From the NCBI RefSeq assembly GCF_020520425.1, contig NC_079491.1, positions 27,457,449 through 27,521,448 on the forward strand: a stretch of DNA of 64,000 nt. Reading direction: 5' to 3'. The notes beneath the pieces were generated by a model. It did no database searches. It was not told the origin of the DNA and saw only the letters and a program-made list of their open reading frames with translations. Positions 49,340 to 61,350 of the stretch are shown here, one piece after another. How positions within the stretch are numbered: the stretch's first letter is position 1; the number at the start of each line of letters is the position of its first letter. The position numbers and the translations under genes are program-made. Source of the DNA: Spinacia oleracea (Eukaryota; Streptophyta; Magnoliopsida; Caryophyllales; Amaranthaceae).

Positions 49340-50206
49340 TTAAGTCCAATGACGCCGTAGATTGCTCTCTGTGAACCTAGGGCTAGGGCGTAAGCACTTC
49401 AGGTAGCCATCCCAAGGAACCTTTTTCAGGCCTGCTCTATGAGAGATCATGTCTCTGACCCTGCAAAAAGAAATAGATACAATAGGCAACAAATTGATCC
49501 GGTATCCAACATAACATGTCTATAAAAATGTATCAGAGAGAGAAATATTCATTCACCTCTCGGCAAATTCGATGGGAGTCTCTCCAGGTTTTATTGTTTG
49601 GGGCTCTAGATACCAAACATCACAAACAACGGCCCAAGATGTCATTAGCTGAAGCAGGTTTGTAGTAAATGACTGCCTGCATATACATAGTTCAGAATTT
49701 CTCCAAGATAACCAGACATTCAAAAGAGCAAAGCTATCAAAGATTACCAAACAAATTTTCAGCATGAATTTTTATTTTATCCAATCCACACAACGAGAAA
49801 CTATTTTATTATATGCTCTGGATAATCAAATCAACAAATTAAACAGAAGACTAGTGAATACATGTATTCCATGATAAATCTGTAGAGTAGAAAATTAGAA
49901 TATGTAATTAATCTCTTTTAATTAAATGTAAAACTAACAAATCTAGCAATTCAACATCAATATAAAAAAAAAGGTCACAGTACATCAAATTCAATTCAAC
50001 ACTTAATTTATCATCAAATTCAAATCAATCACTTAATTTATCATCAAATGCACAAGCGCACACCGAAACTCATATAAAAAATTGAAAAAAATACTTGAAT
50101 TCACAAACTAACCAACATAACTAAACCCCAAATTCATATTAAAAAAATTCAGAGCAAATTAATTAAACATGGAAATCAAGATAGGACATAGAATATACCT
50201 GAGCAT
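49340..50206 (-). pseudogene. Captured GPAT9-like acyltransferase fragment with a spliceable chimeric reading frame
   Basis: Two exons match the C-terminal part of GPAT9, the ER glycerol-3-phosphate acyltransferase that starts triacylglycerol synthesis: 49557-49676 (LMTSWAVVCDVWYLEP, PGETPIEFAER) and 49340-49460 (AGLKKVPWDGYLK, then a decayed tail). The introns are GT-AG (49461-49556, and 49677-50198 with donor CTCAG|GTATATT). An upstream exon ending at 50199 supplies ATG at 50206-50204, which reads on as MLRQSF into the GPAT9 frame. The spliced CDS complement(join(49340-49460, 49557-49676, 50199-50206)) is 249 nt, 82 residues. It lacks the N-terminal acyltransferase motifs of the family (HX4D, PEGT), so it cannot be catalytic. 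The upstream exon is not GPAT9. Transcription is not shown. Confidence 0.75.
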
Positions 50207-50587
50207 CAAGGTAGCCAAGGACGGGCGACGAGTTAAACTAGAGCTCCAACACCAACAATTCGTGATCCAGTAGTGTGGTGTGTTTCACAGCCTTAAAAAA
50301 CTAAGCCTTTCTGCTTCAGGATGTCACCTTTCTCCCCGCGCCGAAACCTAGGGTTTCTCCCCTCTTCCCATTTTCGCAGAGCTCGAATTTTCAGAATAAA
50401 TAGAAAGGGGCGGCTTGGTGAGAGAAGACTTCGAATGGATAAGGTTGATTCTGAATTTTTGAAGGTGAGATGGGAGGTGTTGGAGTTCTGGCAATGGAGA
50501 TTTGGAAAGGAGGAGGAGAGAGAAGGAGAGGAGGCGAAAAGTTTGTTCGACCTGGATCTATGCGAGAAAATAAATGAAAAAATATAA
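50207..50587 (-). other. Putative 5' exon region of the chimeric transcript in CACTA 2
   Basis: On the minus strand this is pyrimidine-rich like a plant 5' UTR (CTCTCCTTCTCTCTCCTCC) and contains AAACCCTAGG, a telo-box-like word. An 88-codon frame lies on the plus strand (50321-50587), with no known domain. Origin unknown; possibly captured from another gene's 5' end. Confidence 0.4.
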
Positions 50588-50639
50588 AAGGGTCACTTGC
50601 GTTGTTCAATTATACGCGTGTGTCCATTCTTAGGTGGAC

Positions 50640-50915
50640 ACGCAGTGCATCGCAGATTTGTAAATTTGCGTGGTAAATGACTTTAGGATGCTCCTAGAGT
50701 CATTTGCCACGCAGATTTGTAAATCTGCGACGCACTTGATTGAGTCATTTGCCTCGCAGCTTTGTTAATCTGCGATGCAAATGACTCTGGGGGGCATCCT
50801 AGAGTCATTTGCCTCGCAGTTTAACAAAGCTGCGACGCAAATGAGTAAATTTTATGCTAAAATTTGTTATTTGCATCACATGTTCAGAATGGCGTGGCAA
50901 ATGCGGGTATGCAAA
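50640..50915. repeat. Subterminal repeats, right end of CACTA 2
   Basis: GAGTCATTTGCCACGCAGATTTG and its inverse recur with TCCTAGAGT spacers. The block is the reverse counterpart of 186-440 in the 26-kb CACTA, including GTGGCAAATGCGGG near the very end. Confidence 0.85.
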
Positions 50916-50935
50916 TAAGCCTTTTTCCACTAGTG

Positions 50936-51371
50936 ATCGAATCAAGTATAAGAGAGGCAAATCAAAGAGCGACATAGCTCCACATCGATTTTCGTTATCC
51001 AAAATTATGACTTCCTTGGGTTGTTTTATCTCCTCCACTAATCCAATATATACTCTACATTTCTGACTTTGTTGATCTATAATCATTATTATCTTATCTT
51101 CTCCTTTCTTTCTCTCTCTTTTGGGCACAAGTTCTAGTAACTCCATCTGACCCACAAGAGTGTCATTGTGTGTTGAGAGTTGTGTAAACCTGAGGGAACC
51201 AATCGATGTACACAATTGTGCATCCCGGTTGCATCGTACCTCTTTTTCAAAGCAGTGGTTTGGTTACCACGGCACAACAAGTTCCGAAGATTTTCTTATT
51301 TTTCTGTTCTACATTTTAGCCTTTAAAATACCTAAATACAACAATTTAAAAACGAGATTATGTCTATTATC
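50936..51371. other. Flank and possible 5' part of a copia element
   Basis: No gene. Sequence from about 51215 onward precedes the copia gag start and may be its leader or LTR end, but no partner LTR or clear primer site was found. Confidence 0.35.
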
Positions 51372-53990
51372 ATGGCTAACTCTATGTTGAACAAGACTCT
51401 TCTCGACCTCTCTAAGTTGGATCTCCTTAATGGAAATAACTACAAGAGCTAGATGGTCACAAAAAATATTTATTTTTTTGAGCAACTTGAAATATATTAT
51501 TTGCTTTATGAGGATGTGATCGAAGCAATTGAAGCAAGCAAGGCAGTAGCACCTGATCCCTCCATTTCCGCGGAGGATGTCAAGAAGGCGGCCGAAGCAT
51601 TGACCAAGAAAGAAAGAGACAATAAACTTGTTCGGGCTCACATTCTACATCATATGAATGGAATCTTGTTTGACCTCCTCATCACCAATCAGTCAAGCAA
51701 GTCCATTTGGGACACCTTGCAAAAGAAGTATGGAGTCGATGATGCCGGTAAGAAGAAATATGTCGTTGGTAAGTGGATCAACTTCAAGAAGATGGATGAT
51801 AAATCCAAGATATATCCAGTCCATAATTATGAGAACATCTTCACCGACATCTTCGGTGAAGGAATGAAGATGTGTGAAACCCTTCAAGCCAATGTGCTCT
51901 TGGAGAAATTTCCACCGTCATAGAAATGACTACCGCAACTCTCTAATGAACAAGAAGAAGGCTATTAACCTTCAAGAGCTTGGTCATATGAGAACCGAAA
52001 AGGCTAACCGCCTCAAAGATAAGTTTGAATCTCTTTCTTTGATTTCTTATAAAGCTAATTTGGTTTAGAAGAATTCTTGGCAAAGGGAAGGTTCACCTTA
52101 AACTCACTTCTAGGAAAAAAAAATTCTTTGAATAATGTCTTGTATGTTTCCTCCCTTTGGAGGAATCTTGTTTCGGGTGCCCTTCTCAACAAAACCGGCC
52201 TAAAACATACCTTTGAGGCGGAAAAGATTTTTATCTATAAGAATGGAGACTTTGTTGAGAAAGGCTACCTTATTGAAAGATTGTTTGTGTTAAATATTTT
52301 GAACAATAATGAAAGTACTTCTTCTTTTGCTTATATTGTTGAGTCTATTGATGTTTGGCACAATTGACTAGGACATTGAAATGTTTCTTACATGAAAAAG
52401 TTAAAGGACATGAACTTGATTTAAATTGACAAGCCTCTAAATGTCCTATTTGTGTTCAGGACAAACATACTAAGAAAACATTTAAGCAACTGGTAACGAG
52501 AAGTACTAAATTGCTAGAGTTGATTCACTCGAATTTAGCGGAATTTAAAAGTTGCACTACTAGTAGAGAAGGGAAAAATTACTACATAACTTTTGTTGAT
52601 GATTATTCAAGGTTTACCAAAGTTTATCTTTTGAAAACTAACGATGACGTCGAAGGAGAATTTTTAAAGTAAAGCCGAGGTTGAAAATCAACTTGACCTT
52701 ACAATTAAAAGAGTTAGAACCAATAGAGGTAGTTAATATGGAAATTGTTCTTTGAAAGAGTTTTGTGAAACCAATGGAATCATCCATGAGTTAAGTTCTG
52801 CTTTTACCCCACAACAAAATGGTACGTGTTGCCGAAAGGAAAAAATGAATATTTAAAAGACACTATGAATGCCATGTTTCTAAGTTCCAGATTATCCAAC
52901 AAATGTGGTGGGAGGGGGGGGGGGGGGTGTTTGGTCCGCTTGTTATGTACTCAATAAAGTGCGCCAAGAAATTGGATAAGACACCCTATGTGCTTTGGAA
53001 GGGTTATAGTCCTAACATGAGTATTTTGAAAGTGTGAGGGTGCTTATTAGCTAAGGTTGCGCGCTTTTCCAGATTTAAAGAAAACTACTATTGGTTCTGA
53101 AACTTCGGATGGTGTGTCCATTGGTTATGTTCATAACATATAGTGTCGCATATAGAATCATGCTTTTGAGTGATCATTCCATTTTTTAATCTAGGGATGC
53201 AATTTTCATTGAGCATATTTTCCTGTTGAACACATCTTTGTCTTCACATGTGCACGAGTCGTGCGTTGATGGCCCTTGGATGTTTCTTTGCCTAGTCCTA
53301 GTATTCCTCTTCCTTCCACTATAGTGAAAGAAATCTAACATAGGAAGAGTAAGAGGCTTAGATTAGAGACTACCTATAGACCTGATTTCTTAACTTTTTT
53401 TCTTGTTGAGTACTTTAATGTGGATATTTTGAGTGAAATTGTTATTTCTTTGTTTCTATTAGAGGAAGACACAAAGACTTACTTATAGTGAAGCTATGAA
53501 ATCCATAGATGTTAGTTTATGGAAAGAGACTATTAAAAGTGAATTAGATTCGACCTATCTAATCATACTTGGAACTTACATGATTTGCCTAAAGGGTATA
53601 AACCCATAAGTTATAAATGGATCTTTACTAAGAAGAAGAAATCCGATAGCTCTATTGATAAGTTTAAGGCTACACTTTTTATTACAGGTTTCACTCGAAA
53701 AAAGGGAATTGACCTTTTTGATGCCTACATACTCGCCCGTGACTAAGATTGCCACCATTAGGACTTCGGTTGTTTTATCGGCTATTCATGACTTAGTGAT
53801 CCATCAAATGGATGTTAAAACGGCTTTTGTTGGTGATCTTGATGAGGAAATTGACATGACTCAACCGGAAGGTTTGTGCTTTAGGGTCAAGAGCATAAGG
53901 TGTGTAGGCTCAAATAGTCTTCGTATGGTTTGAAAACAAACTCCTAAGCAATGTTATGGAAAGTTAATTTGATAGTACCCTTAGGAGTAA
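51372..53990 (+). pseudogene. Decayed Ty1/copia retrotransposon (gag-pol fragments)
   Basis: Fragments in element order on the plus strand. Gag (51372-51923: MANSMLNKTLLDLSKLD, then TAG at 51450 where a Trp codon is usual; SIWDTLQKKYG). Gag-pre-integrase (about 52080-52400: VLYVSSLWRNLVSG). Integrase core (about 52480-52860: YITFVDDYSRFTKVYLL, TPQQNGT). Start of reverse transcriptase (about 53510-53900: MDVKTAFVGDLDEEIDMTQPEG). Many stops and frameshifts separate them. The zinc knuckle, protease, most of RT and RNase H are missing, and no LTR pair was found. A 14-G run interrupts the integrase region. An old, non-functional copy. Confidence 0.88.
52914..52927. repeat. Poly-G run of 14
   Basis: An uninterrupted G14 tract preceded by GGTGGGA, inside the decayed copia integrase. 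Possibly a slippage product or a read artefact. Confidence 0.8.
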
Positions 53991-54703
53991 TGACTATGTA
54001 ACTAATTATTCGGACTCTTGTGTGTATTATAAAGTGTTTGATTCCTCTTATGTTATTATAAATAACTACCATAACAAACCACATGAAATAATTAAAGTGA
54101 AAAATTAGTTTTACATGAAAACGTTTTACAACATACCAAACACTCCATAAAACCTTTACAGTTAGTTTATACGATTACCCACATATCTTTCTATACACTC
54201 TTTTTTCTCTTAATCTTTGTGCAAAATAGTTAGTATTAGTAGTTCAAAAAATGATATAAACTAGAATATGATGATCGCATCCTTAAGGACAACATCGGAT
54301 CTTAGTGATGGCCCGGGTGGGTTTGCACCCCCACCCTAAACGTAACAGAAAATTTTGGTAGTGTATATTAGTTACAACCTTCCTAAAACCAAGTATAATT
54401 GAAATTAAAATTTTGTAATATATTGTTTAATTTTCTACCGATCCCGGAAGCTAAATCGTCTAATTAAGGTCATCCTTCACTGCTTAAGGGATTGTTTGGT
54501 TTGGTACGTGTAGAATATTTTTCCAATTCTCAATTAACTTTTTGTTGTTTGAATTGTAAAAGGGTGGGAAACAATTTTCAAAGATAAGAAAATAACTTTT
54601 TCTTGTGGTTAAATTTTTATTTTTCTTTTGCTCATCTGCATAGTGAGCATATCAGTAGAAAAATGTAAGGATTATATAGTGGCATAGATACATCCGGTGC
54701 GTA
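53991..54703. other. Intergenic sequence, nothing recognised
   Basis: AT-rich DNA between the truncated copia element and the next LTR element. The minus-strand frame at 54632-54835 runs across the LTR boundary and is not a gene. Confidence 0.4.
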
Positions 54704-54708
54704 GTAAA

Positions 54709-55419
54709 TGTAGGAAAAAAGAGCTGCTGAAACCAAGAATTTACGATTAATAGTCGTATAAGATGTTACCCGATTATATAACATATAGGAAAAAATAGTT
54801 GCGTCGTGGTATGAAGGCCACTGACTTAGAAGCAAATTTTGCCACTAACGGTACAGGCTCTCAAGTGACGAATGCCCCCCAAGGTTAACACAACTCTCCT
54901 TCAAATCCGTGTACCCGAACTTGAAAGGTGGAACTGCTCAAGAACTGCTCAGATCTCTAATAGGATTTTGGGTTTGTGTTTATGGTATATGTGCGTGTAT
55001 CAGAAAAGACCAGAACTTTGATATGTATATACCGTATACAAAGAGGAATACATCAATTGATTAGAAGAGAGAGAATATTAGTGGGACCCGCCAATATTGT
55101 AAACCTCCTAAGAATTCCAAGTTCCACGTAACTCTTGTCAATATGCTAATATCAAAATACAAAGAAGAAAATCATGATTCTTATCCTTAAATTAGTTAGG
55201 AAAGGCCTAATAAAAAGGGTGAAAGAGTTTTGTGGTTTACAAACTCGTTGACTTTGTATGATTTAAGGGGACAAGAATTAATTGGCATTCTTTCTTCACA
55301 AACAGTGAAGATCACTGCCTACCCGCGGCTCATGATACAAGCCACACTTTAGCTGTGGCATTAACTGACCATCATCAAAAATAGTACCAAGTATCTTAAT
55401 TTTTGCATTACGACCAACA
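54709..55419 (-). repeat. 3' LTR of the minus-strand LTR element
   Basis: 711 bp, adjacent to the polypurine tract; differs from its partner at about eleven sites. Confidence 0.88.
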
Positions 55420-55807
55420 TTCCCCCACTAATGCAAAATAGCACTGGATTTAGAGAACTGAGCAGTAAAAATTAGGCTTAGTACTTAAATGTTAGTATCC
55501 TAAAGGTTTGAACTAACACATAGTGGAGTGGGGTGTTCAACGATCTAGAGAGTGTCCAAAGGATTGAACTCCTAGACTATAGAAGGGACCCGACAACACA
55601 TACCTCGCCGACAACACATACCTCGCCATTGAAGCTTGAGCAATTCCTCGATAAATAACACGGCCGCTCATCTTGGGACTCTTAGTGAACGCTCTAGAGA
55701 GATATTCCATCACTCATAGAAGGAGGCCATCCCTTCACATTCACCGCAGGTGTTCCACGAACATTAAGAACATTTAAGTTCAACCTTCCATCTATACAAC
55801 TCACCGG

Positions 55808-56205
55808 TCATCTCACGACATCACTTACTCGAGTGACCTATGTCTATGAGGCTAGTTGTATAGATCTTCTCATGACACCATTAACTCAAATGGTTTCGGT
55901 CTATGAGGTTAAGTAAAGAAACCATTGTATCTACACGAACATCTCATGACATCACTTAGACAAGTGACCTCGGTCTATGAGGCTAGATACCAGACAATCA
56001 ACAAGAACATCTCACGACATCACTTAGACAAGTGACCTCGGTCTATGAGGCTAATCTTAAATATTAGTGTTTACATCAAACATCTCGTGACTCTGTCCAT
56101 CAAGGAGGCCAATCAGGTCTATGAAGCTAACACATTAAGCATGTATCCACCATAACTTCTCATGACACCATCCAAACAGGAGGTCTGGGTCTGTGAGGCT
56201 AAACA
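55808..56205. repeat. Degenerate repeats of about 65-75 bp in the element interior
   Basis: Six diverged units near 55808, 55868, 55940, 56007, 56078 and 56157. They share CATCTCACGACATCACTTA, GTGACCTCGGTCTATGAGG and CTA. They lie close to the 3' LTR. The frame is not maintained between units. Confidence 0.75.
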
Positions 56206-59200
56206 AATGCAAAGCCTTAAGCTCTAACTCGTCATCACCCCATAAGGGATGGATCAACGCATGAATTTTTAAAACTCATTCCCCTCAAAAGGTTAGACAC
56301 CATCACATAGTGATTCATTCTTCGCATAAAGATTTGAGTAGTTCTTCTCTTGTCTAGCATATATACTCCACGTGGAGTACCACGTTCACTGCTTGCTCAC
56401 GTCTCACACTATAGTGTTTTTGACCTTCAGAAAGATCGGAATTTCTGGATGCACATGCAAGCCAGTGAGTTAAATTATAGAGAATCAGAGGAATTACCAA
56501 CCCCCACATCGAACTATCATGCAATAATAATCACTTGACTTCTTGACTATCAAGATCAACCAATAAGAAATTGTCTTCATAGTGGAACTTCAATACTCAT
56601 TTGCTTTTCCGACTCCAAAGATAAATACAAATGAGTCATCGCCAGGTTTGTCCGAATACGTGACATAAAAAATCAGTGACAGTCGACGTTTCGAAGAGGG
56701 AACCTATGCTGCCCAGTCTGAAAGGACGAATCTATCCCCAACCGAGCGCGAACCCAAAACCCAAAACTCAACGTCAATCACTGTCATTGTCAATGAAATG
56801 AAGATTTCCCGAGGTGCCCGAGTCACTCCGCCAGACTGTTCATGAATATGAGAACTCCTAGGTAATAAAACACGACCACTCAAACATGAATGTTGTCTCT
56901 GCTAGCAAGTCTACTTCATTGTAAAAGCAACACCTAGTCAAGAAAATTTGTCAAGTATTAGAATCTCAAACTCATAGCATACACAACTTTTTGAGACATA
57001 CCTTCTCAGTTACTTTTAACATCAGTTGGCTAGAGTCACAATAAATGTTTATTAACTAATATACACGATAGTTAATTTACCACATATCTTCTCTACACAA
57101 AGAGATTGAGTTTATATGTACTTTACCAATTCATTGATCTTACCACCAATAATGCATTAAACTCAATTAACCAACACTTTGGCTTTAAAGGATTCAGCTT
57201 TAGTCTCTAAAGCTTCCTGTGTATACTTTATGTAACACCATGTGATTAGTCAATCATCAAAGTCCAACAATACATACACAACCAATAATAATCAAGCTAA
57301 TGAGGCAATACAAGTTACATGAAACTACTCATACCACGCTTAGGTATCTGCAACTGACCTTAGACTTCTCAAGACCACTACCAAACATTCCTTACTAGGA
57401 AACAACCAGCATGTAATTGCATTATGTACACATCCTTATCTAAGGTGCCACACAACAATGCAATTTAAAATTCTCTTTGAACTTCAATCACACATGAAAC
57501 CATGTTGATGCAAATAGACCCCCTAAGTTAGACAAACTTAGTCACAAGAGATACATAATATGTGGTCAATAATAAAGCTAGAGAGAATCCTCTAAAAACA
57601 TATATGACTTGTGATGCCCTTATCCTATTACAAGCTCTTACCTTTCAACTCACACCTGAAAGAAACTTAGTAGTCAACCCCGCTAAGGTTGGGCAAGTCA
57701 GAGCTAACATATACAAGGTACAGTAGGTCTTAATAAAAAGACTCGTAATCACTTTTATATTACAGCACTCATCCAACTAGTTCCAACTAATGCACATGAC
57801 CTCTTAAGAGAATTCATAAAAGTTAACCATTACTTATCAAAGAAACCCCATGAACTTCACTGGTCCCTCATAACTTCTTTAAAGCAAAACATAAAAGAGT
57901 ATGGACTCCTCTAGTTGTGTTCTTACCTTTGCTACACCTTAGTAAAACTGACTCATCCAACACATTAGAAATGACTGGAAGCAAAGCGAAAATTAACAAC
58001 AGTGAGTGAACATCGACGTACCTTTATCATACTTTTGCAAGATTGCATATTCAAATGATAACTTCATAGGATTCACAATAAGACAGGTAGTCAATACAAA
58101 TAAATGAAAACCAGGAAACATTTAAACCATGCAACTTGTTTGGCATTCACAATAAAAGAGAGTACCCCATAAGTGCACAAACTAACTCTGGCTTACGTCA
58201 AAGTTAGAAGTCTCACAAGGGTTACCCACACCCCCACAGTTCCAAGAACTCGTAATAACAAACATACCCTTAAAAGGACACACCTGGAAGAAACCACTTC
58301 AAGTGAGAGAAATCATTAACCGTATGAAGAGCGAAACCAACTACTACCCCCACACATGGTGAAATTACTCAACTTCAATAAATGCACCACAAAGACAAAC
58401 AAGTCTCTCCAGATTAATTGACCTCATTCTTTGGTCTAATCCATTTATTTTGTAAAGTTTACCAAACAAACCCTCATGGAAGATACTCAACTCCGCACCC
58501 TCACTAACGAGAGTAAAACTAACTTACTTGTTAGTCTCAAACACTAGCTTCACCCCCTTAAGTCTTAACAGAAACACCAATTAAGATGATGTATAGAAAG
58601 GGTCACATAATAACAATAATAATATTATGTAAATTAAAGCTAGACTTTCAAAATAAATAAAATAAGAGAACTTCCCTGTAAATGAGTAGGCAAACATGTT
58701 AATATTTGCCAAACATCAAAGGTTGTGGATACATGAGCAGGAGAGATCCATTGAGAATTACTTGTCTGTAAGCTTTTGAATGTTCCCCGCCAAACTCATC
58801 TATTACTTACAGAACCACAATAAATTGAACACCTTGTACTCCGTATTTGACTATGAACAGAACAACCACAACACTTGTACATTTTGCCAGACACTACTCA
58901 GAGCAATCAACATGACGACACGTACCAAACTTCCAATGATTGCTGGAGACCAACCGTGTTGAACAACTAAGGTGCAGCTTGTCAGACTATATCAAGCTAG
59001 AATTTTACTATGCTATGATCTTGAAACCAAACTAGTGCACTTCCAAGTTCAATCATAAAGTCTCGAGCACGACCCATTGTTAGTTCATTATCCGCAGCAA
59101 GCAACCAGAACAAGTTACAACTAGTCTATAACATTATCGATCACTTGCGATTCGCCTAACAAAGATTTTTTTTTTTTCGATATTGACCACAATGTTTGGG

Positions 59201-59586
59201 TCTTGCACCTAAACCAATTTATCATTAACGAGATACATAGTACTTGTATTTCTTATTTGATAGTCGCACACCTTTGAAAGGTTTGAACAGTACGAGGCTT
59301 CGTACTCCCAAAACAAACACCAAACAATTAATCTTTCCATGTGTATGCTATACTTAATTTATTCTCGGAGATTATTAATTTGAAGATTCCAAAGCATACT
59401 TACCCAATTAACCGCCAACTTGAAATTTATAACAACTAGGTTTTCTCTTAGTCCAATTGGTTATATTAGACAGTCAACTGGCATAGTCAAAATATACGTT
59501 TTTCCGCTTTCGCAATTTCTCGAACAAGCATAAATCATGTATTCACCCAATTCAAGGAATCAAAAGTATAAATTTGCTTCTAAAAT
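56206..59586. other. Interior of the minus-strand LTR element
   Basis: About 3.4 kb without a recognisable gene on either strand; short frames (56350-56538, 58780-58962) match no retroelement domain. A T-rich homopolymer run lies near 59167. Confidence 0.5.
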
Positions 59587-60297
59587 TGTAGGAAAAATGA
59601 GCTGTTGAAACCAAGAATTTATGATTAATAGTCGTATAAGATGTTACCCGATTATATATCATAGAGGAAAAAATAGTTGCGTCGTGGTATGAAGGTCACT
59701 GACTTAGAAGCAAATTTCGCCACTACCGGTACAGGCTCTCAAGTGACGAATGCCCCCCAAGGTTAACACAACTCTCCTTCAAATCCGTGTACCCGAACTT
59801 AAAAGGTGGAACTGCTCAAGAACTGCTCAGATCTCTAATAGGATTTTGGGTTGGTGTTTATGGTATATGTGCGTGTATCAGAAAAGACCAGAACTTTGAT
59901 ATGTATATACCGTATACAAAGAGGAATACATCAATTGATTAGAAGAGAGAGAATATTAGTGGGACCCGCCAATATTGTAAACCTCCTAAGAATTCCAAGT
60001 TCCACGTAACTCTTGTCAATATGCTAATATCAAAATACAAAGAAGAAAATCATGATTCTTATCCTTAAATTAGTTAGGAAAGGCCTAATAAAAAGGGTGA
60101 AAGAGTTTTGTGGTTTACAAACTCGTTGACTTTGTATGATTTAAGGGGACAAGAATTAATTGGCATTCTTTCTTCACAAACAGTGAAGATCACTGCCTAC
60201 CCGCGGCTCATGATACAAGCCACACTTTAGCTGTGGCATTAACTGACCATCATCAAAAATAGTACCAAGTATCTTAATTTTTGCATTACCACCAACA
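59587..60297 (-). repeat. 5' LTR of the minus-strand LTR element
   Basis: 711 bp, followed at once by the target duplicate GTAAA. Confidence 0.88.
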
Positions 60298-60302
60298 GTA
60301 AA

Positions 60303-60712
60303 TATTATGGTACGCTTTCTCTACATACCCAAATAATTTGGATACATGTTATCTTTATAATTGCATTTCTTAACCCTTGAAAAGCCTTAAAACACTTAAT
60401 ATTTTAATGATGACACGATTTTCTTAAAATCTATGAAGTTCATGTGAAAGATAAAGACAGTCCTATTTTTAGCAATAATGGGCCGAGTGTGTTGAAGAAA
60501 AAGAAGATCACCCATCTTAAATGATAATATATTTACAAGCCCAAATGTGAATTTCTTTTTGTACAAAATGGGTCTTACTAAGGCTCGATTCTCTCCGCAG
60601 TATTACTTTGCTTAATTTATTTTTGATTAGCTTCATATTATGTTTTGTTGAAATTTACTTATTTTTTTGAACTCATATTGTTGGTGTCGAACTTCAATTA
60701 TTTTTATTAATT
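60303..60712. other. Intergenic sequence, nothing recognised
   Basis: AT-rich DNA between the LTR element and the Harbinger-like element. Confidence 0.4.
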
Positions 60713-60722
60713 TAAGGTAGTG

Positions 60723-60870
60723 TTTGGATACATTATTTCATTTGAAATGATTCATCTCAAATGTGGAAATTCAAATACTGGAATTCAATTTCAAATTCTT
60801 TGTTTGTTAAAAACCAAGAATTTCAATCATTTCAAATTTCCAAATTTCATTGAAATGATGGTATCCAAAC
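60723..60870. repeat. Inverted repeat in the left arm of the Harbinger-like element
   Basis: TGTTTGGATACATTATTTCA at the left pairs with TTTCATTGAAATGATGGTATCCAAAC-type sequence ending at 60870, an internal copy of the terminus. No TAA follows the inner copy, so this looks like an internal duplication rather than a nested complete MITE. Confidence 0.6.
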
Positions 60871-61350
60871 AAAGAGGAATTTTAATTTTTAGAATTTTGA
60901 TTGCATCAAATGTTTGACAGGTAAACAAATTATTTCATTAATGAAAAAGAATATTACATCCAAAAAATCATAAATAGTTGCATTCAATTGAATCTGACAA
61001 TCCTAGATAATATAGTCCAAACAAATGAAACTGTGATAATTCAACAACAATTAAATATGTCAATTCTTGAAATTATTTGATTAATCAACATTGTATAACA
61101 GAAATCAAATTAACATGTTAATTAGAAATTTAGAACCATTAGAATTTGGGAAACACTAAACCCTAACTTTTCAAATTTCCAAATTTCATTGCCTAATCTT
61201 GCCATGGTGTCTGGAAATGATGGCGACAAAGGTTGCGAATCGGTGGTGGTATAACAATCCGAGGACTTGCGACAAATCCCCAAAATAATAAAACCTAATT
61301 CGACGAAGACGTCGATCTGTCTATGGCAGAAGATGGAGAAATCCATATGG

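Larger units (their letters stand above)
47026..50935 (-). mobile_element. Non-autonomous CACTA element carrying host gene exons (Pack-CACTA)
   Basis: The ends are CACTAGTGGTAAAAGG at 47026 and CTTTTTCCACTAGTG ending at 50935, with the 3-bp duplication ATC (47023-47025 and 50936-50938). Its right end matches the left end of the 26-kb CACTA, and its left end matches that element's right end, both in reverse. It is therefore a same-family derivative lying inverted. It encodes no transposase or protease. Its interior includes two exons of a GPAT9-like acyltransferase in sense with the element (49340-50206, minus). Mobility would require proteins from an intact relative. Confidence 0.92.
54709..60297 (-). 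mobile_element. Non-coding LTR retrotransposon, older copy
   Basis: LTRs of 711 bp (54709-55419 and 59587-60297) are flanked by the duplication GTAAA (54704-54708 and 60298-60302). On the minus strand the LTR starts TGTTGGT and ends CCTACA. A polypurine tract, AGTGGGGGAA on the minus strand (55429-55420), abuts the LTR at 54709-55419, making that the 3' LTR and setting orientation. No standard primer site was recognised next to the 5' LTR. The 4167-bp interior has no recognisable retroelement protein in any frame. About eleven LTR differences were counted by eye (about 1.5%), so it is clearly older than the two other LTR elements. Confidence 0.88.

Noticed and set aside
50321..50587. 88-codon plus-strand frame near the right end of CACTA 2
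   Set aside because: The opposite strand looks like a 5' UTR leading into the captured exons; the plus-strand protein is charged low-complexity with no domain.
54302..54345. GC-rich palindromic spot (GGGTGGGTTTGCACCCCCACCC type)
   Set aside because: Single short hairpin without a flanking T run, gene or repeat partner; no basis for a call.
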